A stretch of DNA of 33,858 nt from Candidatus Brocadiales bacterium (GTDB lineage: Bacteria; Planctomycetota; Brocadiia; Brocadiales; Bathyanammoxibiaceae), in NCBI GenBank assembly GCA_030586765.1, contig JAUQZZ010000002.1, positions 1-33,858 of the forward strand, given 5' to 3'. The notes below the pieces were generated by a model. That model was not told the origin of the DNA and did not search any database. It worked only from the letters and a program-made list of their open reading frames with translations. Each line of letters begins with the position of its first letter. Within the stretch, counting starts at the first letter, position 1. Both the position numbers and the translations under genes were made by a program. Below are positions 18,783-27,645 of the stretch, one piece after another.

Positions 18783-18870
18783 TTTTTACTTTAGGCGATC
18801 CTTCCTTGTCTGAAGGGTTGGGCTGGATTTGTATACCCATCTTGATATAAGATATTGGAGGAACTAGAAG

Positions 18871-19599
18871 TTGACAGGATGGCTAACTCATAAAAGGGAG
18901 GCATCCGCTGTGCCAACAAGAGGATCTAAGAAGCGGAAAAGAGGGCTCTTAGCCCGTTGGGTATACGATTCTTTAGGCTATTTAGCCTATAAGATAATGT
19001 GGATATTGTCCTTCCCGGTCCTAAAGCTCCTTTTTGGACTAGAAGTAAGGAATGCGCACCGCATACCTAGGGAGGGGCCTATCATCTTGGCCGCAAATCA
19101 TTTTAGCATCCTAGACCCTTGGATACTGCAGATGGCCTTCCCCAGGAGAATCATTTATATGGTGGGGGCTATCTTCTACCAGGGAAAAGGAAGATGGTTC
19201 TATAAGATGCATAAGGCCATTCCTGTGAAAGAAAGAGGCCTTAACAAGGATGCCTTCGTTGCGGGATTAGATGTATTAAAGGATAGTGGGGTGTTGGGCA
19301 TCTTTCCAGAGGGGTGGGAAGAGAGGTATGGTAGCCAGCTTCAGCCTGGTAATCCAGGCGTAGCTATGCTTTCCTGTAAGAGCCATGTTCCAGTACTGCC
19401 TGCCTACATCTCTGGTACCAACAAGATATTGCCCAAGGGCTCGATACTCCCCCGTTTTACTAAGATAACGGTTACCTACGGAGAACCTATAGACTTTAAT
19501 GGCGCAGAGCGGCCAGACAAAGAGACCCTACGCAGGATGACAGATACAATAATGGAGAGAATCAGTAAGCTGAATCATGCAGATAATTCAAAGAATTAG
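18871..19599 (+). CDS. Lysophospholipid/1-acyl-sn-glycerol-3-phosphate acyltransferase (PlsC family)
   Basis: HX4D motif NHFSILD, IFPEGWEERYG, VPVLPAYISGT. TTG start preceded by GGAGGA. Confidence 0.9.
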   Translation: MTGWLTHKREASAVPTRGSKKRKRGLLARWVYDSLGYLAYKIMWILSFPVLKLLFGLEVRNAHRIPREGPIILAANHFSILDPWILQMAFPRRIIYMVGAIFYQGKGRWFYKMHKAIPVKERGLNKDAFVAGLDVLKDSGVLGIFPEGWEERYGSQLQPGNPGVAMLSCKSHVPVLPAYISGTNKILPKGSILPRFTKITVTYGEPIDFNGAERPDKETLRRMTDTIMERISKLNHADNSKN

Positions 19600-20572
19600 C
19601 TTACCTTTCCTAACCCTTTGCTCTTCCTTTGCAAACGTCACCCTTGCTAGGGGCACGAAGATAGTCCGAAGAATTGGTCTAAACTTCCTAGACCTCTATG
19701 GCTCCCTAAGCACTGCTCTTTCTAGGAGGCAACGCCCGGTTATCGAAGACCTCGCCCTTTATAGTGAGGAATTTACCCTGGGGAAAGGCCCCAGGGCCTG
19801 TCTGCTCATCCATGGGCTGGGCTGTGGACCTATACAGATGAAAGAACTGGCAGAGCATCTCTCCCTGGCAGGCTTTACGACCCGCGGAATCCTGCTTCCA
19901 GGCCACTGCTCCTCACCGGAGGCGTTAGAAGGGGTCTCCTGGCAGGACTGGGAGGAAAAGGTGGAGAGGGAGTATATGAAGCTTAAAGGTGAATACAGGA
20001 GTGTATCTGTGATAGGCTTTTCCGTAGGGGGGTTGCTGGCCCTCAGACTGGGGACAAAACATGCCTTAGATAAGATTATTAGCCTGGGGGCGCCCTTGTT
20101 TATCATAAGAGAGTACTTCCCCTTTAAGAAACTTCTTTTCATTACCGAAAAACTCTTCAGTAGGATAAAGACGGTGAGAAAGAAGTGGTTCATCCAGTCA
20201 GGAGAGCTCTCTGGGTTCTTAAGATTTCCGACGGTCTCTCATTATCCCATAGCAACCATAAAGGCCATGGGTGAACTTATCAGAATCACTAAAGTAGATT
20301 TGGAGAGGATAAAATCACCCTTACTGGTGGTCCATTCAAGAAAGGATATGGTAGCCGCACCCTTCAGCGCCTTTTATATCATGCACTACGCAGGGTCTCA
20401 GGATAAGAGACTGGTATGGCTTAATAGAAGTGACCACCTAATGATGTTTGACAAAGAGAAGGCCTTACTCTTCCATGCTGTCAAGGAATTTATGGAAAGA
20501 GATACCAAGGAGGGGCCGTCCCTGGGTAAAGTTGTGCCTCACCTGGTAGCCGAAGGGGCACCTATAGCGTAG
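19577..20572 (+). CDS. Alpha/beta hydrolase (carboxylesterase / monoacylglycerol lipase-like)
   Basis: LLIHGLGCGP, nucleophile elbow GFSVGG, HSRKDMV (Asp) and SDHLMMFD (His) form a plausible triad. Overlaps the plsC end. Confidence 0.88.
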   Translation: MQIIQRISLPFLTLCSSFANVTLARGTKIVRRIGLNFLDLYGSLSTALSRRQRPVIEDLALYSEEFTLGKGPRACLLIHGLGCGPIQMKELAEHLSLAGFTTRGILLPGHCSSPEALEGVSWQDWEEKVEREYMKLKGEYRSVSVIGFSVGGLLALRLGTKHALDKIISLGAPLFIIREYFPFKKLLFITEKLFSRIKTVRKKWFIQSGELSGFLRFPTVSHYPIATIKAMGELIRITKVDLERIKSPLLVVHSRKDMVAAPFSAFYIMHYAGSQDKRLVWLNRSDHLMMFDKEKALLFHAVKEFMERDTKEGPSLGKVVPHLVAEGAPIA

Positions 20573-21705
20573 ACATAGTTATCATTAGAACCCACGTAAA
20601 GGGTTCCATCTGGACCAATGGCCGGTGAAGATTCTATCCAGTCTCCAGCCTCAAAGGCCCAGAGGGGTTTTCCTCCTGAATCTAGGGCGTAGAGTCTGCC
20701 TATATTCCCTCTGGTCTTATCCCACCCACCTGTACCAAAGTACACGGCACCCTGGGCATCTACAGCAGGGGAAGATTCTATCCACCCTTCCGTCTCAAAA
20801 GACCACTTTAAAGCACCTTCCTTTTTCACAGCATAAAAGTTCCTATCGTAAGAGCCAAAATAGATGGTGCCATCCCTTCCCAGGGCTGGGGTGCATTGGA
20901 TGGCCTTACCTGACTGGATTCTGAGGACCACCTCTCCCTGATGCGTTAGGCCGTATACCCTACCATTCTCTGAGCCTATAAAGATATTACCATCAGAACC
21001 CATGGCTGGTGAGGAAAAGGATGCATAGACCTCCCTGCCGAACCTCTTACTCCATTTTAGGCCGCCTCCTGGGTCTAGGGCGAAGAGTACACCGCCATTT
21101 GTGCCAAAGTATATGGTACCATCTAGCCCTATGCAGACACTGGAACTGATGGGGCTGGGAACCCGATAATCCCACTTCAGCTTCCCTCCCTGGTCAAGGG
21201 CGTACAGTTTATAATCACTAGAGCCAATATAGATAGTGCCATCAGGGGCTATAGTGGGAGAGGAAACGATACTGTCTCCCGTCTCAAAAGACCACCTCAG
21301 GCCTCCATCAGCCCTTATGGCATAGAGCCTCTTATCCCTGGAACCCACATAGACAGTCCCGTCCGTACCAAGGGCAGGGGAAGAGGTGATACCTTCCTGG
21401 GTAGAAAAACTCCACTTGCTTTCCCCTTCAGGAGTTATAGCGTAAAGGTTACCGTCTTCTGAACCCACATACACCGTACCGTCCAGGCCTATAACAGGAG
21501 AAGATGTTACGTTACCTGCGGTTAGAAATTTCCACCTAAGCATGCCCTCTTTTGGCCCTGAGTACGGACTCAGACCAGTATGTCTGGGGTCATGCCTAAA
21601 CATCTGCCACGGGATTTCCACATCCCCAGAGGCCCCACGAGATACACTGGACAGCACCAATAGTGCAATGAGCATGCATATGTTTCTAATACTGCACCCA
21701 GACAT
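20539..21705 (-). CDS. Secreted PQQ-like beta-propeller repeat protein, 8 repeats
   Basis: Signal-like N-terminus, WQMFRHDPRHTGLSPY, then eight ~40-aa units of (K/R)WSFxTxxxIxSSPAxGxDGTxYxGSxDxxLYAxxxxGxL. Confidence 0.92.
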   Translation of the reverse strand: MSGCSIRNICMLIALLVLSSVSRGASGDVEIPWQMFRHDPRHTGLSPYSGPKEGMLRWKFLTAGNVTSSPVIGLDGTVYVGSEDGNLYAITPEGESKWSFSTQEGITSSPALGTDGTVYVGSRDKRLYAIRADGGLRWSFETGDSIVSSPTIAPDGTIYIGSSDYKLYALDQGGKLKWDYRVPSPISSSVCIGLDGTIYFGTNGGVLFALDPGGGLKWSKRFGREVYASFSSPAMGSDGNIFIGSENGRVYGLTHQGEVVLRIQSGKAIQCTPALGRDGTIYFGSYDRNFYAVKKEGALKWSFETEGWIESSPAVDAQGAVYFGTGGWDKTRGNIGRLYALDSGGKPLWAFEAGDWIESSPAIGPDGTLYVGSNDNYVYAIGAPSATR

Positions 21706-21721
21706 CCCAGCCTCCTTTATC

Positions 21722-22828
21722 TTAAGGTCTCCCTCCTACGGCATAGAGTCCACCATCGCCAGAACCAAAATATATGGTGCCGTCTTCCCCTAAGGCAGGG
21801 GAGGAACGGATGACGCCTTGGGTCAAAAAGGTCCATTTTATTCCGCCATCTTTGTCTACGGCATAGAGTTTTTTATCCCAGGAGCCTACATACACGGTTC
21901 CTTGGGAGTCAACGGCAGGAGAAGAGGTAATTACACCACCTGTGGTACATGTCCACTTAAGGACACCCTCACTGGTAACGGCATAGAGTCTACCATCATT
22001 AGAGCCGAAGTAAATGGTGCCGTCTGGTCCTACGGCAGGAGAGGAATCTATCCAATGCCTCACCCCCAGGCTCCACCTCACTGTTCCTTTAGAGTCCAGG
22101 GCATAAAAGATGCCATTACTGGAACCCACGTATATAGAGCCATCTCCACCCACCGCCGGGGAGGAAGTCACAGGGCCGTGGGCGTTAAACCTCCACCTCA
22201 GCGTGCCGTCTTCATGCACTGCGTAGAGATAGGAATCATTCGAGCCTACATAAACTATACCCTCTGGCCCTATGGCAGGAGAGGAATCTATATACTTCCT
22301 GGTAGGAAATACCCATTGGACCTCCCCGTTCCCATTTATGGCATAAAGGTTATAGTTATCTGACCCAAGGTATATATCTCCTTTTCCTGTAACAACCGGG
22401 GAGGAAGTGACCCTTCCTGGAATCTGTCGCATCCACTTAAGCGTGCCTCTATGGTCTAAGGCAAAGAACTTCCCTCCCCAGGAGCAGAAATATATGTTAC
22501 CATCAGGTGACAGGGTCGGTGAGGCATACACCTTATCCTCGGCTGAAAAACTCCACTCTAGTTTTCCCTCACTGTTAAGGGCATAGAGTTTTCCATCTAG
22601 GGAAGCAAAATATATCCTGCCATCGCTACCCACTATGGGAGAAGAGTCCACGGATTTTCCCGTCTTAAAACACCATTTAAGGGAGGCCGTGGGGCTGCCG
22701 GGGTAGGGGCTTAGGCCTGTGCGCTGGGAGTCGTGGCGAAACATGGGCCAGGGAGGTGCCTCCCCCAAGAGCAAGAGACCTGGCGGAGATAGAATAAAGA
22801 AGAGTGCCAGGCAGGAGCTTAACCCCAT
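21722..22828 (-). CDS. Secreted PQQ-like beta-propeller repeat protein, 8 repeats (paralog of the adjacent gene)
   Basis: Signal-like N-terminus, WPMFRHDSQRTGLSPYPG, then eight 40-aa units such as RWSLGVRHWIDSSPAVGPDGTIYFGSNDGRLYAVTSEGVL. Confidence 0.92.
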   Translation of the reverse strand: MGLSSCLALFFILSPPGLLLLGEAPPWPMFRHDSQRTGLSPYPGSPTASLKWCFKTGKSVDSSPIVGSDGRIYFASLDGKLYALNSEGKLEWSFSAEDKVYASPTLSPDGNIYFCSWGGKFFALDHRGTLKWMRQIPGRVTSSPVVTGKGDIYLGSDNYNLYAINGNGEVQWVFPTRKYIDSSPAIGPEGIVYVGSNDSYLYAVHEDGTLRWRFNAHGPVTSSPAVGGDGSIYVGSSNGIFYALDSKGTVRWSLGVRHWIDSSPAVGPDGTIYFGSNDGRLYAVTSEGVLKWTCTTGGVITSSPAVDSQGTVYVGSWDKKLYAVDKDGGIKWTFLTQGVIRSSPALGEDGTIYFGSGDGGLYAVGGRP

Positions 22829-22860
22829 CTTCCCTCCTCATAGTGATTCAATAATAAAGG

Positions 22861-22944
22861 AGAGTTCTGAAAAACACAAGAAGAGGCAGGAAAACCCTCT
22901 GTAGGGCGGGCGAGGCGCCCACCCTACCCAGTTTTTCAGAGGTC
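22861..22944. repeat. Second MITE-like palindromic element with the same end motif as 701-842
   Basis: TCTGAAAAAC (22866-22875) / GTTTTTCAGA (22931-22940) followed by GGTC. Internal hairpin GTAGGGCGGGCG (22901-22912)-AGG-CGCCCACCCTAC (22916-22927), one mismatch. Confidence 0.7.
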
Positions 22945-23070
22945 TTTAAATATTATAACAGCCTTAGCCTCCCTTCAATGATAATCTCTTTCCCCTTGAC
23001 CAGGTCAGGAAGGCCTAGTATTATTCAGCTACAAAGTCCCTTTCAAGGATTATTATGGTCTTTTCGTAAG

Positions 23071-24069
23071 ATGAGGAAAAGGACTCCAGTACCCACAAGG
23101 TTGATACCACTCCTTTTAGGTCTCGCCATGGGAGGGGTTCTTTTTGGGGGTGAGAATACCAGCAAGCTTCCCCGTCTGGTTTTTGATGAAACCCAGCATA
23201 ACTTCGGCGAGGTCTATAGGGGAGAAAAGGTAAGCCATAAATTTATTCTTAAGAATGAGGGAGAAGGTACCCTGGAGGTCCAGGGGGTGAGGCCCTCTTG
23301 TGGGTGCACAGCCGCAGCGCCCTCCAAAAATAACCTGGCCCCAGGAGAACAGGGCGATATAGAGGTTACCTTCCAATCGGATGTATTTGTCGGTAAGGTT
23401 ACTAAGACCATTGTTGTTGACACCAACGACCCAGAAACGCCCCATTACACCCTGACCATAGAAGCAGATGTTAAAGAAGAGGTGACAGCCAACCCTAGAC
23501 GATTATTCCTCGAACAAGTAAGGCAAGGACAATCCTTAAAGACAGAGATAGAGATAAAAGCAGTGACAGACCTAGACCTGGAGGTCACGAAGATTAATTC
23601 TTCCAGTCCTGTATTAGAGCTGGAAAAAAGACAGAGGGGTAATACCCATATCATAGAAGTCAGTATTAAGAAAGACGCACCCCTGGGCAGGTTTGGAGGA
23701 GATATCCTGGTTTTTACCAACAGCAAGAGACAGCCCGTCCTCACGATACCCTTCTTTGGGGAGATAATAAGTGACATCTCCATCTTCCCTCCCACGATAT
23801 CATATGGCACCATATCTAAAGGTAGCGAGGCGATGAGGCAGGTTCTCATCACTATCTACCAGGAGGGGGTGAAACTGACCAGGTTAGAGGCCATGCCCGA
23901 ATTTCTTAATCTTCGGGAGGCTACTGAGACAGGCGGTCGCTTCCACAGGCTGGAAGTCATCATCACTAAGGACGCCCCCGCAGGGAGACTGGAGGGCAGT
24001 CTTAAGATATACTCCACTAGCAAGGCCCAGCCTATTATAAATGTCCCTGTATATGCAGTGGTAAAGTAA
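23071..24069 (+). CDS. DUF1573-containing exported protein
   Basis: FDETQHNFGEVYRGEKVSHKFILKNEGEGTLEVQGVRPSCGCTAAAPSKNNLAPGEQGDIEVTF is the DUF1573 signature with the SCGCT cysteines. ATG at 23071 gives a signal peptide (MRKRTPVPTRLIPLLLGLAMGGVLFG). Confidence 0.9.
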   Translation: MRKRTPVPTRLIPLLLGLAMGGVLFGGENTSKLPRLVFDETQHNFGEVYRGEKVSHKFILKNEGEGTLEVQGVRPSCGCTAAAPSKNNLAPGEQGDIEVTFQSDVFVGKVTKTIVVDTNDPETPHYTLTIEADVKEEVTANPRRLFLEQVRQGQSLKTEIEIKAVTDLDLEVTKINSSSPVLELEKRQRGNTHIIEVSIKKDAPLGRFGGDILVFTNSKRQPVLTIPFFGEIISDISIFPPTISYGTISKGSEAMRQVLITIYQEGVKLTRLEAMPEFLNLREATETGGRFHRLEVIITKDAPAGRLEGSLKIYSTSKAQPIINVPVYAVVK

Positions 24070-24070
24070 G

Positions 24071-25378
24071 GTGAGACTCCTTGCCCTTATATTTCTCTCC
24101 CTTTACATATCCCTTCCCTCCTATGCAGAAGTAACAATCATCTTTAGTGGTGAAGAATCCGGCTATCTGGAGCCCTGCGGCTGCACAAAGGAACCCCTGG
24201 GGGGAATCGCCAAGAGACACAGCCTCCTTTCTCTCCAAGGGGGTCCGAATAAACTCCTGCCCATAAGTCTGGGAGACCTGGTAGGTCATGTAACAAGACA
24301 AAACGAAATAAAGATGGAGACCATGGTGGAATCCCTAAGGCAGATGGACTACATCCTCCACAACATAGGCGAGAAGGATATACACATAGGGCCAGAGGTC
24401 CTAAGCTATATCTTTTACTCTAGCCCTTTAGAACTGCTCTCTTCCAATGTGCTAATTTCCTCCTCCTACGGCCTAAAGGTCAGTCCTTTTGTAATCAAAG
24501 AGATAGAAGAGGGAGGTACTAAGGTAAAGATTGGCTTTTTAGGTATCTTGTCCCCTCACCTCCTTGAAGATAATCACAAGGATATAGAAATAATCCCACC
24601 CTCTGAAGCCCTCCGCCCTCTGGTGAACCAGCTAAAGGACCGAGTAGACCTCCTCATACTTCTCTCCCACGCCCCCTTTGAGGAGTCTTTAAATTTGTCC
24701 AGTATATTTCCTGAGTTCCAGCTGATTGTATCTGGACACGATGTTGACCACCCCATTGTAAGACGCTCGGGTAATACCACAGTTGTCACCTGTGGTACCA
24801 AGGGAAAACACATAGGGCTCTACCAGCCCCTCCATAAGCCCGGAGGGTTGGAGATATTCACCCTTGATGACCGTTACCACGAGTCCCAGGAGATGCTCAG
24901 CCTTCTCCAGTCCTATCAGCAGCGGCTTAGGGATGAGGACCTATTAAGTAAGGTAGAAAGGCAAGCTCCTCCAGGAGATGCCGCCTATGCAGGTAATATC
25001 ATCTGCGGCACCTGCCACCAGGCGGCCTTCCTCCACTGGAAGACCACGGGGCATGCAACTGCCTATGAGACCCTTGTCAGGGTGGAACACCAGTACGACC
25101 CCGAGTGTATCTCCTGTCATGTTACAGGGCTATATTACACTACAGGCTTTGAGTCTATAGAAAATACACCTCTGCTCAAGGGGGTTGGCTGCGAGGCCTG
25201 CCATGGCCCAGGAAGTCTTCATAAGGAACAAGCGATTAAGGGCCTTAAAGCCGAAGGCTATGGCAAGAGTACTGCCGGCACGTGTCAAACCTGCCACGAC
25301 CTAGAGCATGGCCCTGACTTCCATTTTGAAGGCTTTTGGCAGAAGATAATACACCCGAAGGAAGAGGTTAAGGGGTAG
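24071..25378 (+). CDS. Exported metallophosphatase-like (5'-nucleotidase-like) domain fused to a tetraheme cytochrome c554-like domain
   Basis: Signal peptide, then VTIIFSGEESGYLEPCGCTKEPLGGIAKR, LPISLGDLVGH, LIVSGHDVDHP. Four CxxCH: CGTCH (25004-25018), CISCH (25106-25120), CEACH (25190-25204), CQTCH (25283-25297). GTG start. Confidence 0.88.
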   Translation: MRLLALIFLSLYISLPSYAEVTIIFSGEESGYLEPCGCTKEPLGGIAKRHSLLSLQGGPNKLLPISLGDLVGHVTRQNEIKMETMVESLRQMDYILHNIGEKDIHIGPEVLSYIFYSSPLELLSSNVLISSSYGLKVSPFVIKEIEEGGTKVKIGFLGILSPHLLEDNHKDIEIIPPSEALRPLVNQLKDRVDLLILLSHAPFEESLNLSSIFPEFQLIVSGHDVDHPIVRRSGNTTVVTCGTKGKHIGLYQPLHKPGGLEIFTLDDRYHESQEMLSLLQSYQQRLRDEDLLSKVERQAPPGDAAYAGNIICGTCHQAAFLHWKTTGHATAYETLVRVEHQYDPECISCHVTGLYYTTGFESIENTPLLKGVGCEACHGPGSLHKEQAIKGLKAEGYGKSTAGTCQTCHDLEHGPDFHFEGFWQKIIHPKEEVKG

Positions 25379-25476
25379 CTCCCTCCTTTGCACTTGATTT
25401 TAGAGGCTAGGGTCTTTAGAATCTATTTTGATGGAGCGTTTACCTATACAAATAAGTTCTTAATTCTAGGAAACTT

Positions 25477-27633
25477 ATGATATATCTAGCCTTCTTCTGG
25501 CACTTTCACCAACCCTTTTACAAGGATTCTGCCACAGGGGAGTATCTCCTGCCCTGGGTAAGACTCCACGGCATAAAGGACTATACAGGCATGGCCCTGA
25601 TCCTCAAGGACTACCCTGAGATAAGGCAGACCTTTAACTTCGTCCCCTGTATGCTTGAGCAGCTAGAGGAATACTCGAAAGGTATAGCTCGCGATAAGTT
25701 CTTGAAACTCAGTGAGTTATCTCAAAGTGAGCTCTTAGAGAAGGATGTACATTTTATTCTAGACAACTTCTTTTCTGCCCACTGGGAGAATATGATAGAG
25801 GTACACCCCAGATACCGTGAACTCCTACGCAAACGGGCCTTCGGAAAGAAGAGCGTAGATAGGGCTACACGAGATTTCGGGGAAAGGGATATCAGGGACC
25901 TCCAGGTGTGGGCAAACCTTTCGTGGTTCCATCCCCTAGTAATCCAGTCTGACCAAGAGCTCAAGGCCCTTATACAGAAGGGCAAAGACTTCACTGAAGC
26001 GGAAAAACAATTAGTGCTTGCTAAAGAGATTCAGGTGATTAGGGATATACTGCCTCTGTACAAAAAACTGGAGGACTCAGGACAAATAGAGACCACCACC
26101 AGCCCTTTCTATCACCCCATCCTGCCCCTCCTCTGTGACCCCTTAACGGCACGTCAGGCCCTTCCCAAGATACCTCTACCCGAGACAAGACTAGAGGCAG
26201 AAGAGGACGCAAGGCTACAAGTAGAGAGGGCTGTGTCGGCCCACGAGATGTACTTTGGCCGTAGACCCAGGGGACTCTGGCCCTCGGAAGGTGCCGTGAG
26301 CCACCACATCATACCCATACTATCTCGAGCGGGGATAAAGTGGACCGCCTCAGATGAGGAGATACTTGCCAGGAGCCTGCATATCCAGTTCTCTAGAGAC
26401 GACCAGGGCAAACTCAACCTGCCCCGTGTGTTGTACAAACCCTATAAGCTGGAGTCTGGAGATTCTCAAGTGAACATTATCTTCCGCGACCATAGTCTAT
26501 CGGACCTAATTGGCTTCCAGTACCAGAGGTATAATGTCTCTTTAGCAGTAGAAGACTTTATAAAGAGGATTAAGTCTCTGAAGGACACACCTCAGCCTCT
26601 CCTGGTAAGTGTAATCTTAGATGGGGAAAACGCCTGGGAGTACTACCCCAATAACGGACTAGACTTTCTGCGGAAACTGTATAGTAGACTGCAAGAGGAA
26701 AAAGGAATTAAGACAGTAAGAGTAAGTGACTATATGGAGATGCATCCTCCACAGGATACCATCAAAGAACTCTATGCAGGTTCCTGGATAGGACACAATC
26801 TTGCTACCTGGGTAGGGCATGAAGAGAAGAACAAGGCCTGGAACTACCTGGCCCATGCCAGAGACTACCTTAAAAAGGCAGGACCTCGGGACACAAACCA
26901 TCTGGATTTGGCCTGGGAACAACTCTATATAGCGGAAGGGAGTGATTGGTTCTGGTGGTATGGTGATGACCATTCCTCCGCCTATGATGAGACCTTTGAT
27001 AGACTCTTCCGAACGCATCTTAAAAACCTCTATAAATTCATGTCTGCGGTGTATCCCAGGGTACTAGACGTGCCCATCCTAAGACCCAGAAGGAAGAGGC
27101 CCTACAGCCTACCCAAGGGCTTCCTCCAGATAAAACTGGATGGTAAGGTGAGCAGTTTTCTAGAATGGATTTCCGCTGGGCGCTTTGTAGCCAAGGACAC
27201 CCCAGTGATGCACAGGGCCTCGGGAAGGGTTGTAACAGAGGCTTACTTTGGTTTTGATGAGGAAAATTTCTACCTGCGGCTAGATTTTGAAGAAGGCGAG
27301 ATAGAGCGTATAGGCACCCATGATAAGGTCCTTGTGACCTTCTTACATCCCCATGAGGCCAGGCTATGCATTACTGGGCCCTTAAGGCCCACCATGGACC
27401 TAGAAGTGCTAAGGGGGCCGAGTCCCAGGATAATCCCAGGGCTAGTAGCCACAGGGGAGATACTGGAACTAAGATGCCCCTTCTCAGAAATCGGTCTTGC
27501 ACCAACACATGAAGTGGAATTCCTGGTAGAGATAGAAAAAGACGGACAGGTAAGCGAAAGAATCCCAGAGCACTACGCCTTTGCCTTTACCACGCCTACA
27601 AAGGACTTCGAAAGGATACTTTGGCAGGTCTAA
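25477..27633 (+). CDS. Glycoside hydrolase family 57 protein (amylolytic type)
   Basis: YLAFFWHFHQPFY, RGLWPSEGAVS (nucleophile-region motif), SVILDGENAWEYYPNNGLDFLRKLY, and an additional C-terminal beta-rich domain. Confidence 0.9.
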   Translation: MIYLAFFWHFHQPFYKDSATGEYLLPWVRLHGIKDYTGMALILKDYPEIRQTFNFVPCMLEQLEEYSKGIARDKFLKLSELSQSELLEKDVHFILDNFFSAHWENMIEVHPRYRELLRKRAFGKKSVDRATRDFGERDIRDLQVWANLSWFHPLVIQSDQELKALIQKGKDFTEAEKQLVLAKEIQVIRDILPLYKKLEDSGQIETTTSPFYHPILPLLCDPLTARQALPKIPLPETRLEAEEDARLQVERAVSAHEMYFGRRPRGLWPSEGAVSHHIIPILSRAGIKWTASDEEILARSLHIQFSRDDQGKLNLPRVLYKPYKLESGDSQVNIIFRDHSLSDLIGFQYQRYNVSLAVEDFIKRIKSLKDTPQPLLVSVILDGENAWEYYPNNGLDFLRKLYSRLQEEKGIKTVRVSDYMEMHPPQDTIKELYAGSWIGHNLATWVGHEEKNKAWNYLAHARDYLKKAGPRDTNHLDLAWEQLYIAEGSDWFWWYGDDHSSAYDETFDRLFRTHLKNLYKFMSAVYPRVLDVPILRPRRKRPYSLPKGFLQIKLDGKVSSFLEWISAGRFVAKDTPVMHRASGRVVTEAYFGFDEENFYLRLDFEEGEIERIGTHDKVLVTFLHPHEARLCITGPLRPTMDLEVLRGPSPRIIPGLVATGEILELRCPFSEIGLAPTHEVEFLVEIEKDGQVSERIPEHYAFAFTTPTKDFERILWQV

Positions 27634-27645
27634 CAAGGAGCCCAC

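Noticed and set aside
21818-22363. 181-aa plus-strand ORF antisense to the second beta-propeller gene
   Set aside because: The long open frame follows from the 120-nt periodic, compositionally biased repeat. No plausible domain, and the opposite strand encodes a clear PQQ-repeat protein.
20539-22828. Regularly spaced repeated words suggesting a CRISPR-like or satellite array
   Set aside because: The ~120-nt periodicity is fully explained by coding of 40-aa propeller blades. No short palindromic repeat-spacer structure and no cas genes.
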